NCBI GenBank assembly: GCA_964450405.1 | Contig: CAYVCQ010000018.1 | Span: forward strand, 1 to 64,000 | Direction: 5' to 3' | Source of the DNA: WRGT01 sp964450405 | GTDB lineage: Bacteria > Spirochaetota > UBA4802 > UBA5550 | DNA length: 64,000 bases | Part shown: positions 53,870 through 63,007 of the stretch, one piece after another | How positions within the stretch are numbered: position 1 is the stretch's first letter | Layout of the letters: the number at the start of each line of letters is the position of its first letter | The notes under the pieces: generated by a model | What the model was told of the DNA's origin: nothing | What the model saw: the letters and a program-made list of their open reading frames with translations, nothing else | Databases searched by the model: none | Translations under genes and position numbers: made by a program

Positions 53870-56800
53870 ATGAGAGTACTGATCGCAGAAGATGAAGTAA
53901 TATCACGTGTTATGCTGATTGAGATGCTGGAAAAAAAACACTACGAAGTAACAGCTGTGGAAAACGGAACCCGGGTTTTATCTGCACTGATGCAGGCCGA
54001 TCCACCGCAAATGATTATTCTTGACTGGTTCATGCCTGAAATAGACGGTATTGAAGTATGCCGCAGAATAAGATCTCAATATCCAGGGCGGCTTCCTTAT
54101 ATAATTATACTGACGGCAAAAAACTCCAGGGCGGACATTATTACCGTACTGGATGCCGGTGCAGATGATTTCATTTCTAAACCGTATGATGAGGGTGAAC
54201 TTCTGGCACGGGTAGGGGTTGGCCGGCGTATAGTTGAATTGGAACATAATCTGAATAATCAAATGAAAGAACTGCTCGACAGCCGCGAAAGATTTCGTGA
54301 AGTTCTCGAGAATTCGATGGTCGTTTCGTATAAACGCGATCTTAAGACAAATAGCTACGAGTATTTAAGTCCTGTATTTGCACAGATTTCCGGATATAGC
54401 TTTGAAGAAATAAATGAACTCTCAATGGATGCTATGTTGTGTCTGATACATCCGGATGATCGGGGAAAGATAGAACGCATAGTTGCGGATTCTTTTTCCG
54501 GATCCTTAGAATCGGAATACCAGGTGGAATATCGCTTTAAACATAAAGACGGGCAGTATCGGTGGTTTCACGATCAATTCACTATCTTACACGATGCTGA
54601 TGGAAAACCTGAGTCTTTAATCGGAAGCGTGAGTAACATCACAGGACGCAAAGAGGCCGAAAAGGCTTTGCTGCAGAGTACGGAAAAATGGAAAGCAATA
54701 GTTTCAGCTTCGCCGGATGGTATCGGGATGTCATCTCTGAACGGGAAGCTGGAGTTCGTATCTGAAAAACTGGCAGAAATGTATGGTTATGATTTTGCTG
54801 AAAAAGACAAATTATTAGGCAAATCGATTTTTGATTTTATAGATCCTTCCGTTCATAAATTAATTATTGAAAATAACCGCAGTCTGATTGCAGGGAACAC
54901 AAATGAGAGTATACTTGAATATGAAGCAATTAAAAAAGACGGGAGTAAATTCTTTATAAATGTTAATTCAAGCATAATGTATAATTCACCGGATAAACCC
55001 TCCGGCATATTGTTTATTCAACGTGATATAACCGGCCGGAAATTGATGGAGGAGGAAAAAAAGAAAACAGATGCAATGAATCGTATACTTTCAGTGGCGA
55101 TTGAACAGAGTCCCTTTACCGTGGTAATAACCGATGCATCCGGTAAGATTGAGTTTGTTAACCCGAATTTTGAGAAAACAACCGGTTACACCGCTGAAGA
55201 GGCGATGGGCAAAAATCCGAATATTTTGAAAACAGGAGAGACCTCCGGTTCAGAGTACAAACAATTATGGGAAACCATTAGCTTGGGAGAGAACTGGTAC
55301 GGAGCCTTCCATAATAAGAAAAAAAATGGTGAAACATATTGGGAGTCTGCAGTTATTTCACCAGTCAAGGACGATGAAGGTACAATAACTCATTTTCTGG
55401 CTGTGAAAGAGGACATTACTCGAAGTATGCAGGTTGAGGATAAGCTTGCCGAATCAGTTCAAGAGGCGGAAATACTGCGAAAAAAAGCTGAAGATGCAAA
55501 TGTGGCAAAATCAGAATTTCTCGCCAGCATGAGCCATGAAATCCGCACACCGATGAACGGTGTGATCAGTATGACGAATCTTCTGTTAGATACCGGGCTT
55601 GATGCTAAGCAGGAAAAATTTGCACGGATAATACGCTCAAGCGGTGAGGCGCTGCTTTCTTTGATAAATGATATTCTTGATTTTTCCAAGATAGAAGCTT
55701 TTAAACTCGATCTTGAAATTGTAGAGTTTTACTTAACTAATATCATAGATGATACAGTAGAATTAATGACAGTTAGAGCTGAAGAAAAGGGACTGGCTCT
55801 TGAATCAAAGATAGATCCAGATTTACCACAGTATCTCCGTGGTGATCCCGGACGGCTGCGGCAGATAATACTGAATCTTTTAAGTAACGCGATAAAATTT
55901 ACCGCAGAAGGAATGATTGAACTTCGGATTGTTATGGAGGAGGATATTGGAGATTGGGTGCGCCTGCGTTTCAGCGTCAGCGATACAGGTATAGGTATCC
56001 CCGCTGATAAAAAGGAGAGTATATTTTCACCATTTATTCAGGCGGACAACTCTGTTACACGTAAGTACGGAGGAACCGGTCTTGGCCTGACAATATCAAA
56101 GCAGCTTGCGGAGATGATGGGTGGTGCCATCGGTGTCGAGAGTGAAAAAGGGAAAGGTTCAATTTTCTGGTTTACCGCGATCTTTGAAAAGCAAAATGCA
56201 GATCAGATTCAGGAATCATTGAAAGCAATTGCGGATATTCAAAAGCCCGCCGGTGCGATCCTGAATAAAAAATCACGGATACTCCTGGCGGAAGATAATT
56301 ATACTAATCAGATAGTTGCCGTGGAAATGCTGAAAAAAATTGGCTACAATGGAGTTGATATTGCGGCCAGCGGTTATGAGGTCCTCACGGCATTAAAAAG
56401 TATTGAGTACGATCTTGTGCTTATGGATTGCCATATGCCTGAGCTTGACGGATTTGAGGCAACACGCCGTATCCGTAATATCAAATCAGAAGTTTTAAAT
56501 CCCAGTATACCTATAATAGCAATGACGGCTCTTGCAATGAAGGGTGACATGCATAATGCTCTTGATGCCGGCATGGACGATTATCTCAGCAAACCGGTTG
56601 AGCTTCATGATCTTCTTAAAATGCTCGAAAAATGGCTCTCTCAAAATCCGGAGAATTTAATGGAGAACATTGACATGAACAAAATTGAAAATAATAATTC
56701 ACCATCTGTTGAGGAGTGCAGTTCTTTGACGCCGATATTTAACAAAGCTTCATTTCTTGCGCGATTAATGGGAGACGAAAAACTTGCTGTTAAAATCGGC

Positions 56801-57058
56801 AAAGCGTTTCTGGCGGATATGCCTGCACAGATAGAGAATCTTTTTAACGAAATCAGCAACGGAGATGCCGTAGCAGCGGGACATCAGGCTCATAAAATAC
56901 GGGGAGCAAGCGCCAATGTCGGCGGCGAAGCAATGCGCGATGCAGCATCTGCATTGGAGACATCCGGTGCATCCGGTGATCTTGAATCGTTGAAGAAACT
57001 GATGCCGAAATTACAGCATGAGTTTGAATTGTTAAGGTTGGCTCTGGATAAAGAGTGA
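53870..57058 (+). CDS. Receiver-PAS3-HisKA-REC-HPt phosphorelay kinase
   Basis: The 1062-aa protein has an N-terminal receiver (Asp52 in LDWFMPEIDG) and three PAS domains (about 138-261, 268-391, 404-521). A classical HisKA (ASMSHEIRTPMN, His556), HATPase (about 655-770), a C-terminal receiver (Asp853 in LMDCHMPELDG) and an HPt domain (about 960-1060, AHKIRGASANVGG, His1008) follow. It carries every step of a His-Asp-His relay in one chain and is the only HPt seen in the window, so it may pass phosphate to several regulators. Its stop faces the second cheD gene 110 nt away. Confidence 0.9.
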   Translation: MRVLIAEDEVISRVMLIEMLEKKHYEVTAVENGTRVLSALMQADPPQMIILDWFMPEIDGIEVCRRIRSQYPGRLPYIIILTAKNSRADIITVLDAGADDFISKPYDEGELLARVGVGRRIVELEHNLNNQMKELLDSRERFREVLENSMVVSYKRDLKTNSYEYLSPVFAQISGYSFEEINELSMDAMLCLIHPDDRGKIERIVADSFSGSLESEYQVEYRFKHKDGQYRWFHDQFTILHDADGKPESLIGSVSNITGRKEAEKALLQSTEKWKAIVSASPDGIGMSSLNGKLEFVSEKLAEMYGYDFAEKDKLLGKSIFDFIDPSVHKLIIENNRSLIAGNTNESILEYEAIKKDGSKFFINVNSSIMYNSPDKPSGILFIQRDITGRKLMEEEKKKTDAMNRILSVAIEQSPFTVVITDASGKIEFVNPNFEKTTGYTAEEAMGKNPNILKTGETSGSEYKQLWETISLGENWYGAFHNKKKNGETYWESAVISPVKDDEGTITHFLAVKEDITRSMQVEDKLAESVQEAEILRKKAEDANVAKSEFLASMSHEIRTPMNGVISMTNLLLDTGLDAKQEKFARIIRSSGEALLSLINDILDFSKIEAFKLDLEIVEFYLTNIIDDTVELMTVRAEEKGLALESKIDPDLPQYLRGDPGRLRQIILNLLSNAIKFTAEGMIELRIVMEEDIGDWVRLRFSVSDTGIGIPADKKESIFSPFIQADNSVTRKYGGTGLGLTISKQLAEMMGGAIGVESEKGKGSIFWFTAIFEKQNADQIQESLKAIADIQKPAGAILNKKSRILLAEDNYTNQIVAVEMLKKIGYNGVDIAASGYEVLTALKSIEYDLVLMDCHMPELDGFEATRRIRNIKSEVLNPSIPIIAMTALAMKGDMHNALDAGMDDYLSKPVELHDLLKMLEKWLSQNPENLMENIDMNKIENNNSPSVEECSSLTPIFNKASFLARLMGDEKLAVKIGKAFLADMPAQIENLFNEISNGDAVAAGHQAHKIRGASANVGGEAMRDAASALETSGASGDLESLKKLMPKLQHEFELLRLALDKE

Positions 57059-57168
57059 GACAAAAACTCAATGTAATGGTACATGGGTTTTCCTGAAATT
57101 TGATACTTCGATAGTCTCTTCGGCCGGTGAGGATAAGTTTGTTGTTTGATGAAAAATTAAAACGCTAC

Positions 57169-57723
57169 TTAGTCAAAGTATATAACAGCCGGAGTTTGTT
57201 TTATCCGTCTTTCAACTTCGCGCCGTCGTTCCATAGTTGTAGAGTCTTCCGTTGAGGCTTCTCTGGATTTTATTCTTTTTATCAGAACCTCGTCCGTATC
57301 TGAATGGTAGTAAATCCGCCTTGAATCGACCCCTCCGAAATTATAGTTGATTATAGGAATTTTTTCTATTTCCAGAAATGAAATTACAGATTCTACGTTT
57401 TTCATTCCCATATTGAATTCTGATGAAATTGCAGAGAGTATCGCGGCTCCCCCGAAAACTTTTGCAGTCAATTTATACCTGTCCGCGCCAAGTTTCATCA
57501 TCTGATTGATGAGAAGTTCCATAGCATTAATTCCGTACCTTGAGTCGATGATATCAACTCTGTCAGGAGCACCTCCCGGAAGGAGAATATGATTCATACC
57601 TCCTATCTTTCTTACCTTATCATAAAGGCATACTGCCACACATGGTCCGAGTAAAGTAGAAATAATAACAGGTGTATTGCTTGCGTGATATTCTCCAATA
57701 TGAATATTGAAAGTAGGTTTCAT
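57169..57723 (-). CDS. cheD: Chemoreceptor glutamine deamidase CheD (copy 2)
   Basis: This 184-aa protein is the same length as the copy at 10014-10568 and very similar to it throughout (SRYGINAMELLINQMMKLGA, NYNFGGVDSRRI). Catalytic Cys28 and His45 are kept, but the residue matching the catalytic Thr is Ser22 here, with Thr23 next to it. Like copy 1 it converges on the end of a large receiver-first kinase. AAAGGTG lies before the ATG. No chemoreceptor, cheC or cheA gene is seen nearby. Confidence 0.92.
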   Translation of the reverse strand: MKPTFNIHIGEYHASNTPVIISTLLGPCVAVCLYDKVRKIGGMNHILLPGGAPDRVDIIDSRYGINAMELLINQMMKLGADRYKLTAKVFGGAAILSAISSEFNMGMKNVESVISFLEIEKIPIINYNFGGVDSRRIYYHSDTDEVLIKRIKSREASTEDSTTMERRREVERRIKQTPAVIYFD

Positions 57724-57958
57724 TTTTCACCTTTAATAAATAATAAGATAATCCTTTATCGTAGTAACTCCAACAATATTTTTTTAAAGATAGTGATATT
57801 ATTACTGACATTTACTGAAAAATAGATTAAATTAAAAATAATTATGTTATATCTATATTGCAGGCTTTTAGAGAAGGCAGGGCGTAAATCTGTTTAAAAG
57901 TTAATTATTTTAGATTTGAGCTTTCTCTGGTATCCGGTAAATTTTAAAGGGATAAAAG

Positions 57959-58339
57959 ATGTCAAAGAAGATACTGATAGCAGATGAATCAGATAAATTA
58001 AGAGAATTACTGGTAAATATTTTAAAGAGTGCCGGTTACGACACTCTGGATACATCAAATGGTCTTATAGCTCTGAATTTGCTGAAAGAGAACTCAATAG
58101 GCCTTATAATATCTGATGTGAATATGGACGGGATTGACGGGATAACTCTTCTCAAAGTTTTAAAGGAAGATGATCTCAGTAAGACCATACCTGTAATAAT
58201 ACTCACTGCTGAAACTGATGATGATATTATCACAGAAGGGAGGCTCATGGGAGCCAGTGCGTGGATATTTAAACCATTTCAACCGGAACTGATTCTGGAA
58301 GCGGTAAAAAAATATTTTCCTTCTGGAAATTTAAAATGA
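57959..58339 (+). CDS. CheY-like single-domain response regulator
   Basis: This 126-aa receiver has the acidic pair in ADES, phosphoacceptor Asp53 (ISDVNMDGIDG), Thr in ILTAE and Lys-Pro (IFKPFQPE). No output domain is attached. AAAGGG lies upstream of the ATG. Its stop is 10 nt before the start of the SBP-PAS kinase, so kinase and regulator are probably a cognate pair in one operon. It is one of only two single-domain regulators in the island. Confidence 0.9.
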   Translation: MSKKILIADESDKLRELLVNILKSAGYDTLDTSNGLIALNLLKENSIGLIISDVNMDGIDGITLLKVLKEDDLSKTIPVIILTAETDDDIITEGRLMGASAWIFKPFQPELILEAVKKYFPSGNLK

Positions 58340-58349
58340 GATCATATTT

Positions 58350-60224
58350 ATGAAAACAACAGAACTATTCTTTTTATTTCTATTTTTGATCCTGACAGCT
58401 GCAGTTATCTCTCCTGCCGGCGAATCTATTGCCGAAGCACGTCCTCAATCCATAAAGATAGTAATGGACAACAACTATCCGCCATATGTCTTTAAGGGGA
58501 GCGACGGCGCTCTGCAGGGAATTCTTATCGACCAGTGGCGTTTGTGGGAACATAAAACCGGAATAAAGGCCGAGGTCACTGCAATGGATTGGGGCAGGGC
58601 CATGGCCGGTATGAAGGCCGGTGAGTTTGATGTTATAGATACAATATTTAAAACAGAAGAACGTTCCGCATGGCTCGATTTTACAAAACCATATGCGAAT
58701 CTTGAAGTGCCGATATTCTTTGAAAACGAAATTTCAGGAATAACCGATGCCGAATCATTGAAAGGATTTCCCGTTGCTGTGAAGAAGGGCGATGATGCGG
58801 TTGATGTGCTTAAACGAAGCGGTGTTGAAAATCTGATGCTCTTTGACAGTTATGAGGCTATAATAAGTGCTGCCAGAGAAAAAAAGGTTTCGGTCTTTGT
58901 GGTGGACTCCCCCCCTGCAAGATATTTTCTTCACAAATTCGGGATTCATGATCAATACAAAAAATCTGCACCGCTCAATGTCGGTCAGTTTCACCGTGCG
59001 GTAAAAAAAGGTAACAGTGATCTGCTCGGGATTGTAGAAGAAGGCTTTAAGCAGATATCGGAAGATGAGTATAAAAATATCGAAACCAAATGGTATGGAT
59101 CATCTTTGTCTGTGGACCGGGTTCCCCGTTATTTTTTTATTATAGCAGGAAGTATTGTTCTTCTAATAGTTATTCTTTTTATCTGGAATCTCGCTTTGAA
59201 AATCAGTGTAGATAAACGCACTGCCGAACTGAAGAGTACAGAAATGACACTGCGTAAAAGCGAAGAAAAACTCCGCAGCTACATTGACAACTCACCCGAT
59301 GGAGTTTTTGTTGCCGATGAAAATGGACATTATATTGAAATAAATCCTGCAGCGGAAAGGATAACCGGATATTCAAAATCGGAACTTCTTAAAATGTCAA
59401 TCCCTGATATGCTTCCAGCAGAGTCTGCTGAAGCAGGGGTTACTCACTTTAGTATTTTAAAAGAAACGGGGAGTTCAAGCGGGGAGTTTATATTTCTCCA
59501 TAAGAGCGGTGTCAAGAGGTGGTGGTCCGTAGATGCGGTTAAACTCTCCGATACACGTTTCCTTGGATTTACAAAGGATATAACAGAACGTAAGACCGAA
59601 AAAGATAAAGTAAAAAATCTTCTGGCAGAGAAAGAACTTCTTCTTGAAGAGGTTCATCATCGCATTAAAAATAATATGAATACAATAAAGGGACTTCTTA
59701 CTCTGCAGATAGCAGCAGAGGAGAGCCCCTCCGCGACAGCATCGCTGAGAGATGCCGAAAGCCGTGTACAGAGCATGATTATGCTTTACGACAGACTTTA
59801 CTGTACCGATAATTACAGGGAGCTTTCTGTTAAAGATTACCTTACCTCGCTTGCAGATGAAATTATCGGCAGTTTCCCGAACAGAGAAATTGTAAAAGTA
59901 AAAACTGACATTGAAGACTTTATACTAAATATAAATACACTTTCGCCTCTGGGAATAATCGTGAATGAGCTTTTTACAAACATGATGAAGTATGCATTTA
60001 CCGGAAGAGATAGCGGTGTTATTACTCTGTCTGCTTCAATAAAAGAAAATCATGTGAAGATTGTGGTACAGGATGACGGAGTCGGTATTCCTGAATCGGT
60101 AAGTTTTGAAAAATCTAAGGGTTTTGGACTTGATCTTGTGGGTATGCTGACAGAACAGATCGGCGGAAGCATAAAAATTGAACGTGGTGTCGGGACCAGC
60201 TTTGTGCTTGAGTTTGAGGTGTGA
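58350..60224 (+). CDS. SBP_bac_3-PAS-HisKA_2 membrane kinase
   Basis: The 624-aa protein has a signal peptide (1 to about 30), a periplasmic family-3 solute-binding domain (about 33-260, IKIVMDNNYPPYVFKG, DVIDTIFKTEERSAWLDFTKPY), one TM helix (about 261-284), PAS (about 304-415), HisKA_2 (second His = 437) and HATPase (about 532-624). The kinase core is especially close to those of the other two SBP kinases (SPSATASLRDAESRVQSMIM shared with 46133). It directly follows a CheY-like gene, its probable partner. A stop-overlapping TGAGAT may be the ribosome binding site. Confidence 0.9.
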   Translation: MKTTELFFLFLFLILTAAVISPAGESIAEARPQSIKIVMDNNYPPYVFKGSDGALQGILIDQWRLWEHKTGIKAEVTAMDWGRAMAGMKAGEFDVIDTIFKTEERSAWLDFTKPYANLEVPIFFENEISGITDAESLKGFPVAVKKGDDAVDVLKRSGVENLMLFDSYEAIISAAREKKVSVFVVDSPPARYFLHKFGIHDQYKKSAPLNVGQFHRAVKKGNSDLLGIVEEGFKQISEDEYKNIETKWYGSSLSVDRVPRYFFIIAGSIVLLIVILFIWNLALKISVDKRTAELKSTEMTLRKSEEKLRSYIDNSPDGVFVADENGHYIEINPAAERITGYSKSELLKMSIPDMLPAESAEAGVTHFSILKETGSSSGEFIFLHKSGVKRWWSVDAVKLSDTRFLGFTKDITERKTEKDKVKNLLAEKELLLEEVHHRIKNNMNTIKGLLTLQIAAEESPSATASLRDAESRVQSMIMLYDRLYCTDNYRELSVKDYLTSLADEIIGSFPNREIVKVKTDIEDFILNINTLSPLGIIVNELFTNMMKYAFTGRDSGVITLSASIKENHVKIVVQDDGVGIPESVSFEKSKGFGLDLVGMLTEQIGGSIKIERGVGTSFVLEFEV

Positions 60225-60330
60225 AAAGATGCCCCAATTAGCAGTATTTATACAAAAATGTAACAACTTACCATTTTTTTATTGATAATTTAATTTCTAT
60301 TTATAAGTTATTAGTGTCTGGAGTGTTTTT

Positions 60331-62103
60331 ATGAGTGATAAAAATATAAATAAAAATAATAAAGAAAATGCTTCTTCCGATGCTCCATGCTGTTCAGAGA
60401 AAAAACCTGAAAAACCTCTGCGTGAGCTTGCGGAAAAGCAGGTTAAAGATAACCAGCATAAATTTGAAGATAAAATAGGTTCATTATCACTTGATGAGTC
60501 GCGTAGACTTATACATGAACTTGAGGTTCATCAGGTAGAACTTGAAATGCAGAATATTGAGCTGCGCCGGCTTCAGGAGCAGCTTGAAAAATCCCGTGCA
60601 TGGTATCTTGATCTGTATGATCTTGCTCCGGTGGGGTACTTTACTATCAACAGCGAAGGTCATATTCTGGAAGCTAACCTCCCAGCAGCATCACTACTAG
60701 GTGTCAGAAGAAACTTTTTATGCAAAAAACCCTTTACGCATTTTATCATTCATGAAGACCAGGACATTTTCTATCTGAATCAGAAAGAGCTGTTTAAGAA
60801 TGGAAGAAAACGGCTCTTTGAATTGAGAATGAAAAAACACGATGATACGTTTTTCTGGGTGAGTATAGAGACAACGCTTGCTTATGGTGAAAATGATGTA
60901 TTGAACTGCCGCGCGGTGATGAGTGACATTACGGAACGTAAAATTATCGAACAGGAAAAGCTTAAGTTTAATGAAAAGGTTATGCAGAACCAGAGACTTG
61001 AATCTCTTGGTATTCTTGCCGGAGGTATAGCTCATAATTTCAATAATCTTCTTTCCGGTATTTTCGGGTATATTGAACTTGCAGAGAAAAAGGCCGACAA
61101 TCCGGATGTTTCCAGATATCTATCCGAAGCGCTCAATATGAGTGAGAGAGCAAAGATGCTGACGGGACAACTGCTTACTTTTTCAAGAGGTGGTGCTCCT
61201 TTAAAAAAAGACGGCAATCTTCTCCCTATAATTAGAGATAACGTGCAGTTTGCCTTAACCGGTTCAGATATTATATGCCGATTTAATCTGGATAAAGATC
61301 TTAAGCTCTGTAATTTCGATTCAAATCAGATATCACAGGTAATCGATGATGTTATACTTAATGCGCGTCAGGCAATGTCTGAAAGCGGAATCATTGATGT
61401 CTCGGCGAAGAATGTTTTACTTCGTGAAAATGAAATGGCCTCGTTACCTGCTGGTATGTATATAGAGATTTCAATAAAAGACTCGGGTGCCGGGATGGAA
61501 CCGGAAATACTTTCTAAAATTTTTGATCCGTTTTTTACAACCAAGATATCGTGTCATGGACTTGGTCTGGCAAAGAGTTATTCAATAATAACCCGTCATG
61601 GCGGGACTATAAATGTTGCATCAAAACCCGGGAAAGGGAGCACTGTTAGAATTTACCTCCCTGCAATTGCGGATGATATTAAGCTTCCTGAAAAAGAGGA
61701 TGTTTCCTGGCACAGCGGCAACGGTTCCATTGTTATTATGGATGACGACGAGTGCATAAGGGACTCCCTTTCTGAAATGCTTATGTCAATGGGATATGAT
61801 GTAATTCATATGGAAAACGGTGAAGAGGTTCTCACTTTTTTCAAAGAGAAGCAGAACGGGGAAGAAAAAATTTCAGGTATTTTTCTCGATCTTTTAATTC
61901 CGGGCGGGATGGGTGGAAAGGCTGTTATTTCTGAAATTAGAAAATTACTCCCGGATATCCCGGTGTTTGCCATAAGCGGTTCTCCTAACGATCCGGTTAT
62001 TGTAAATCCTCACGAATTCGGATTTACAGCAAGTTTAAGTAAACCATTCATGATTAATGATTTATCAGATATACTAAATAAGCATTTTAAGATAGAGTTT
62101 TGA
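60331..62103 (+). CDS. PAS-HisKA-HATPase-REC hybrid kinase
   Basis: The 590-aa cytoplasmic kinase has a Lys-rich N-terminus with a Cys pair, a coiled coil (about 45-95, HELEVHQVELEMQNIELRR) and a PAS domain (about 94-207, LYDLAPVGYFTI). A HisKA of the NtrB-like kind (GGIAHNFNNLL, His235), HATPase (about 330-450) and a C-terminal receiver (Asp520 in FLDLLIPGGMGG, LSKPF) follow. The coiled coil and PAS match the C-terminal half of the interrupted gene at 10913, so that gene could be a truncated relative. GGAG precedes the ATG. It ends the run of complete kinases before the toxin-antitoxin remnant. Confidence 0.9.
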   Translation: MSDKNINKNNKENASSDAPCCSEKKPEKPLRELAEKQVKDNQHKFEDKIGSLSLDESRRLIHELEVHQVELEMQNIELRRLQEQLEKSRAWYLDLYDLAPVGYFTINSEGHILEANLPAASLLGVRRNFLCKKPFTHFIIHEDQDIFYLNQKELFKNGRKRLFELRMKKHDDTFFWVSIETTLAYGENDVLNCRAVMSDITERKIIEQEKLKFNEKVMQNQRLESLGILAGGIAHNFNNLLSGIFGYIELAEKKADNPDVSRYLSEALNMSERAKMLTGQLLTFSRGGAPLKKDGNLLPIIRDNVQFALTGSDIICRFNLDKDLKLCNFDSNQISQVIDDVILNARQAMSESGIIDVSAKNVLLRENEMASLPAGMYIEISIKDSGAGMEPEILSKIFDPFFTTKISCHGLGLAKSYSIITRHGGTINVASKPGKGSTVRIYLPAIADDIKLPEKEDVSWHSGNGSIVIMDDDECIRDSLSEMLMSMGYDVIHMENGEEVLTFFKEKQNGEEKISGIFLDLLIPGGMGGKAVISEIRKLLPDIPVFAISGSPNDPVIVNPHEFGFTASLSKPFMINDLSDILNKHFKIEF

Positions 62104-62117
62104 AGAGGGTAATACTA

Positions 62118-62526
62118 TTACAAAAAAGGATTTACTATTTGTAAAACATCTTCAATCAGCTGTTGGTGTTGCATATCTTCAGAATAAAGTATTTTACACC
62201 CATTTTCCAGTGCAGCAACAATAACAAGAGAATCCCAGTAAGAAAAACCGTATTTATCTTTAATGTCCATTGCTTTTAAAACATCGAGAGCCCCTATTTC
62301 GGTAACTTCAAAATTAGCTATAGTTTCCACAATAATTTCTTTTATATGTGTATGGCTGATTTTAATTTTTTATTCAAAACGTTATAAATCTCATTTAGTA
62401 TCTGTGAGCTTAGCATTATATTATCGAATTGGCTGCGAATCAATATTTCAGCTTTATTTTTTTTTCGCTTTCCTGACTGTAAAGGTATATCCAGATATTG
62501 GTATCAATAAAAACCTTATCGTTCAT
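62118..62526 (-). pseudogene. PIN-domain (VapC-like) toxin with two frameshifts
   Basis: Reading from the ATG at 62526 gives MNDKVFIDTNIWIYLYSQ, a typical PIN start with the first catalytic Asp. A run of nine A then shifts the frame (62457-62465). In the next frame the protein continues (KAEILIRSQ, SSQILNEIYNVL) until a second shift at AAAA (62360-62363). The third part, ETIANFEV to the stop at 62118, contains SYWDSLVIVAALENGC and YSEDM with the remaining acidic residues. Each shift equals one missing A. The gene overlaps the end of the antitoxin gene by 11 nt. It is a broken toxin, unless the shifts are sequencing errors. Confidence 0.8.
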
Positions 62527-62722
62527 TCAATTCATCTCTATTAAATTTGTAATCAGCAGGGAGGTTAAAATGGTTATGGTTTACAAACTCTAAAAAATTA
62601 TCCATTTTTCCTTTTTTTTCATCAAAAATAATAATTTTTAGTTTCTGGCCTTCGGCAAAACTGAATTTTTCATCCAGAGTAAGGTTGTTGTTCAGATAAG
62701 TTGCGGTGGCGATTTTGTACAT
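62516..62722 (-). CDS. Antitoxin-like partner of the broken PIN toxin
   Basis: The 68-aa protein has a beta-rich start (ATATYLNNNLTLDEKF) and a C-terminal tail PADYKFNRDELNER, a form common in antitoxins encoded before PIN toxins. That tail would wrap the toxin active site. GAGGAT lies 6 nt before the ATG, and the stop falls inside the toxin start region. The frame is intact, while the toxin is not. The family of the DNA-binding part is not certain. Confidence 0.7.
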   Translation of the reverse strand: MYKIATATYLNNNLTLDEKFSFAEGQKLKIIIFDEKKGKMDNFLEFVNHNHFNLPADYKFNRDELNER

Positions 62723-63007
62723 AATATCCTCGTTTGTTCTTTTTCCCTGTCCAACATGAAATTTCTTAAGTAAGGAAATATCATGTATAATTTTAGTTTC
62801 ATTTAAAACAATTCAAAACAAACCCATGAGAAGCAGCCCTGCCATCTTTTTCGAAGAGAGAGTACGAATTAAATCTACCTCAAACATTCTGTTGATTTTT
62901 CCTGAAAATACATTATACTAAAAAGAACCCCGGGACTATTGAGCAGCATAAGGTTGCTGCAATTAGATATTCTGGTAAAAACCTATATTGTAAAACTGGA
63001 AAATGGA
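62723..63007. other. Divergent spacer before the last receiver gene
   Basis: About 285 bp without a gene. It contains the antitoxin promoter region on the left and the plus-strand promoter candidate at 62892-62919. A short CCCCGGG near 62927 is the only GC-rich feature. Confidence 0.45.
62892..62919 (+). promoter_or_regulatory. Candidate promoter of the right-edge receiver gene
   Basis: TTGATT (62892-62897), a 16-nt spacer and TATACT (62914-62919). The ATG lies 88 nt after the -10 box, a longer leader than in the other receiver-first genes. Confidence 0.4.

Noticed and set aside
62263..62544. 93-codon plus-strand frame
   Set aside because: It overlaps the frameshifted PIN gene on the opposite strand, whose motifs are convincing. 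The plus-strand translation has none.
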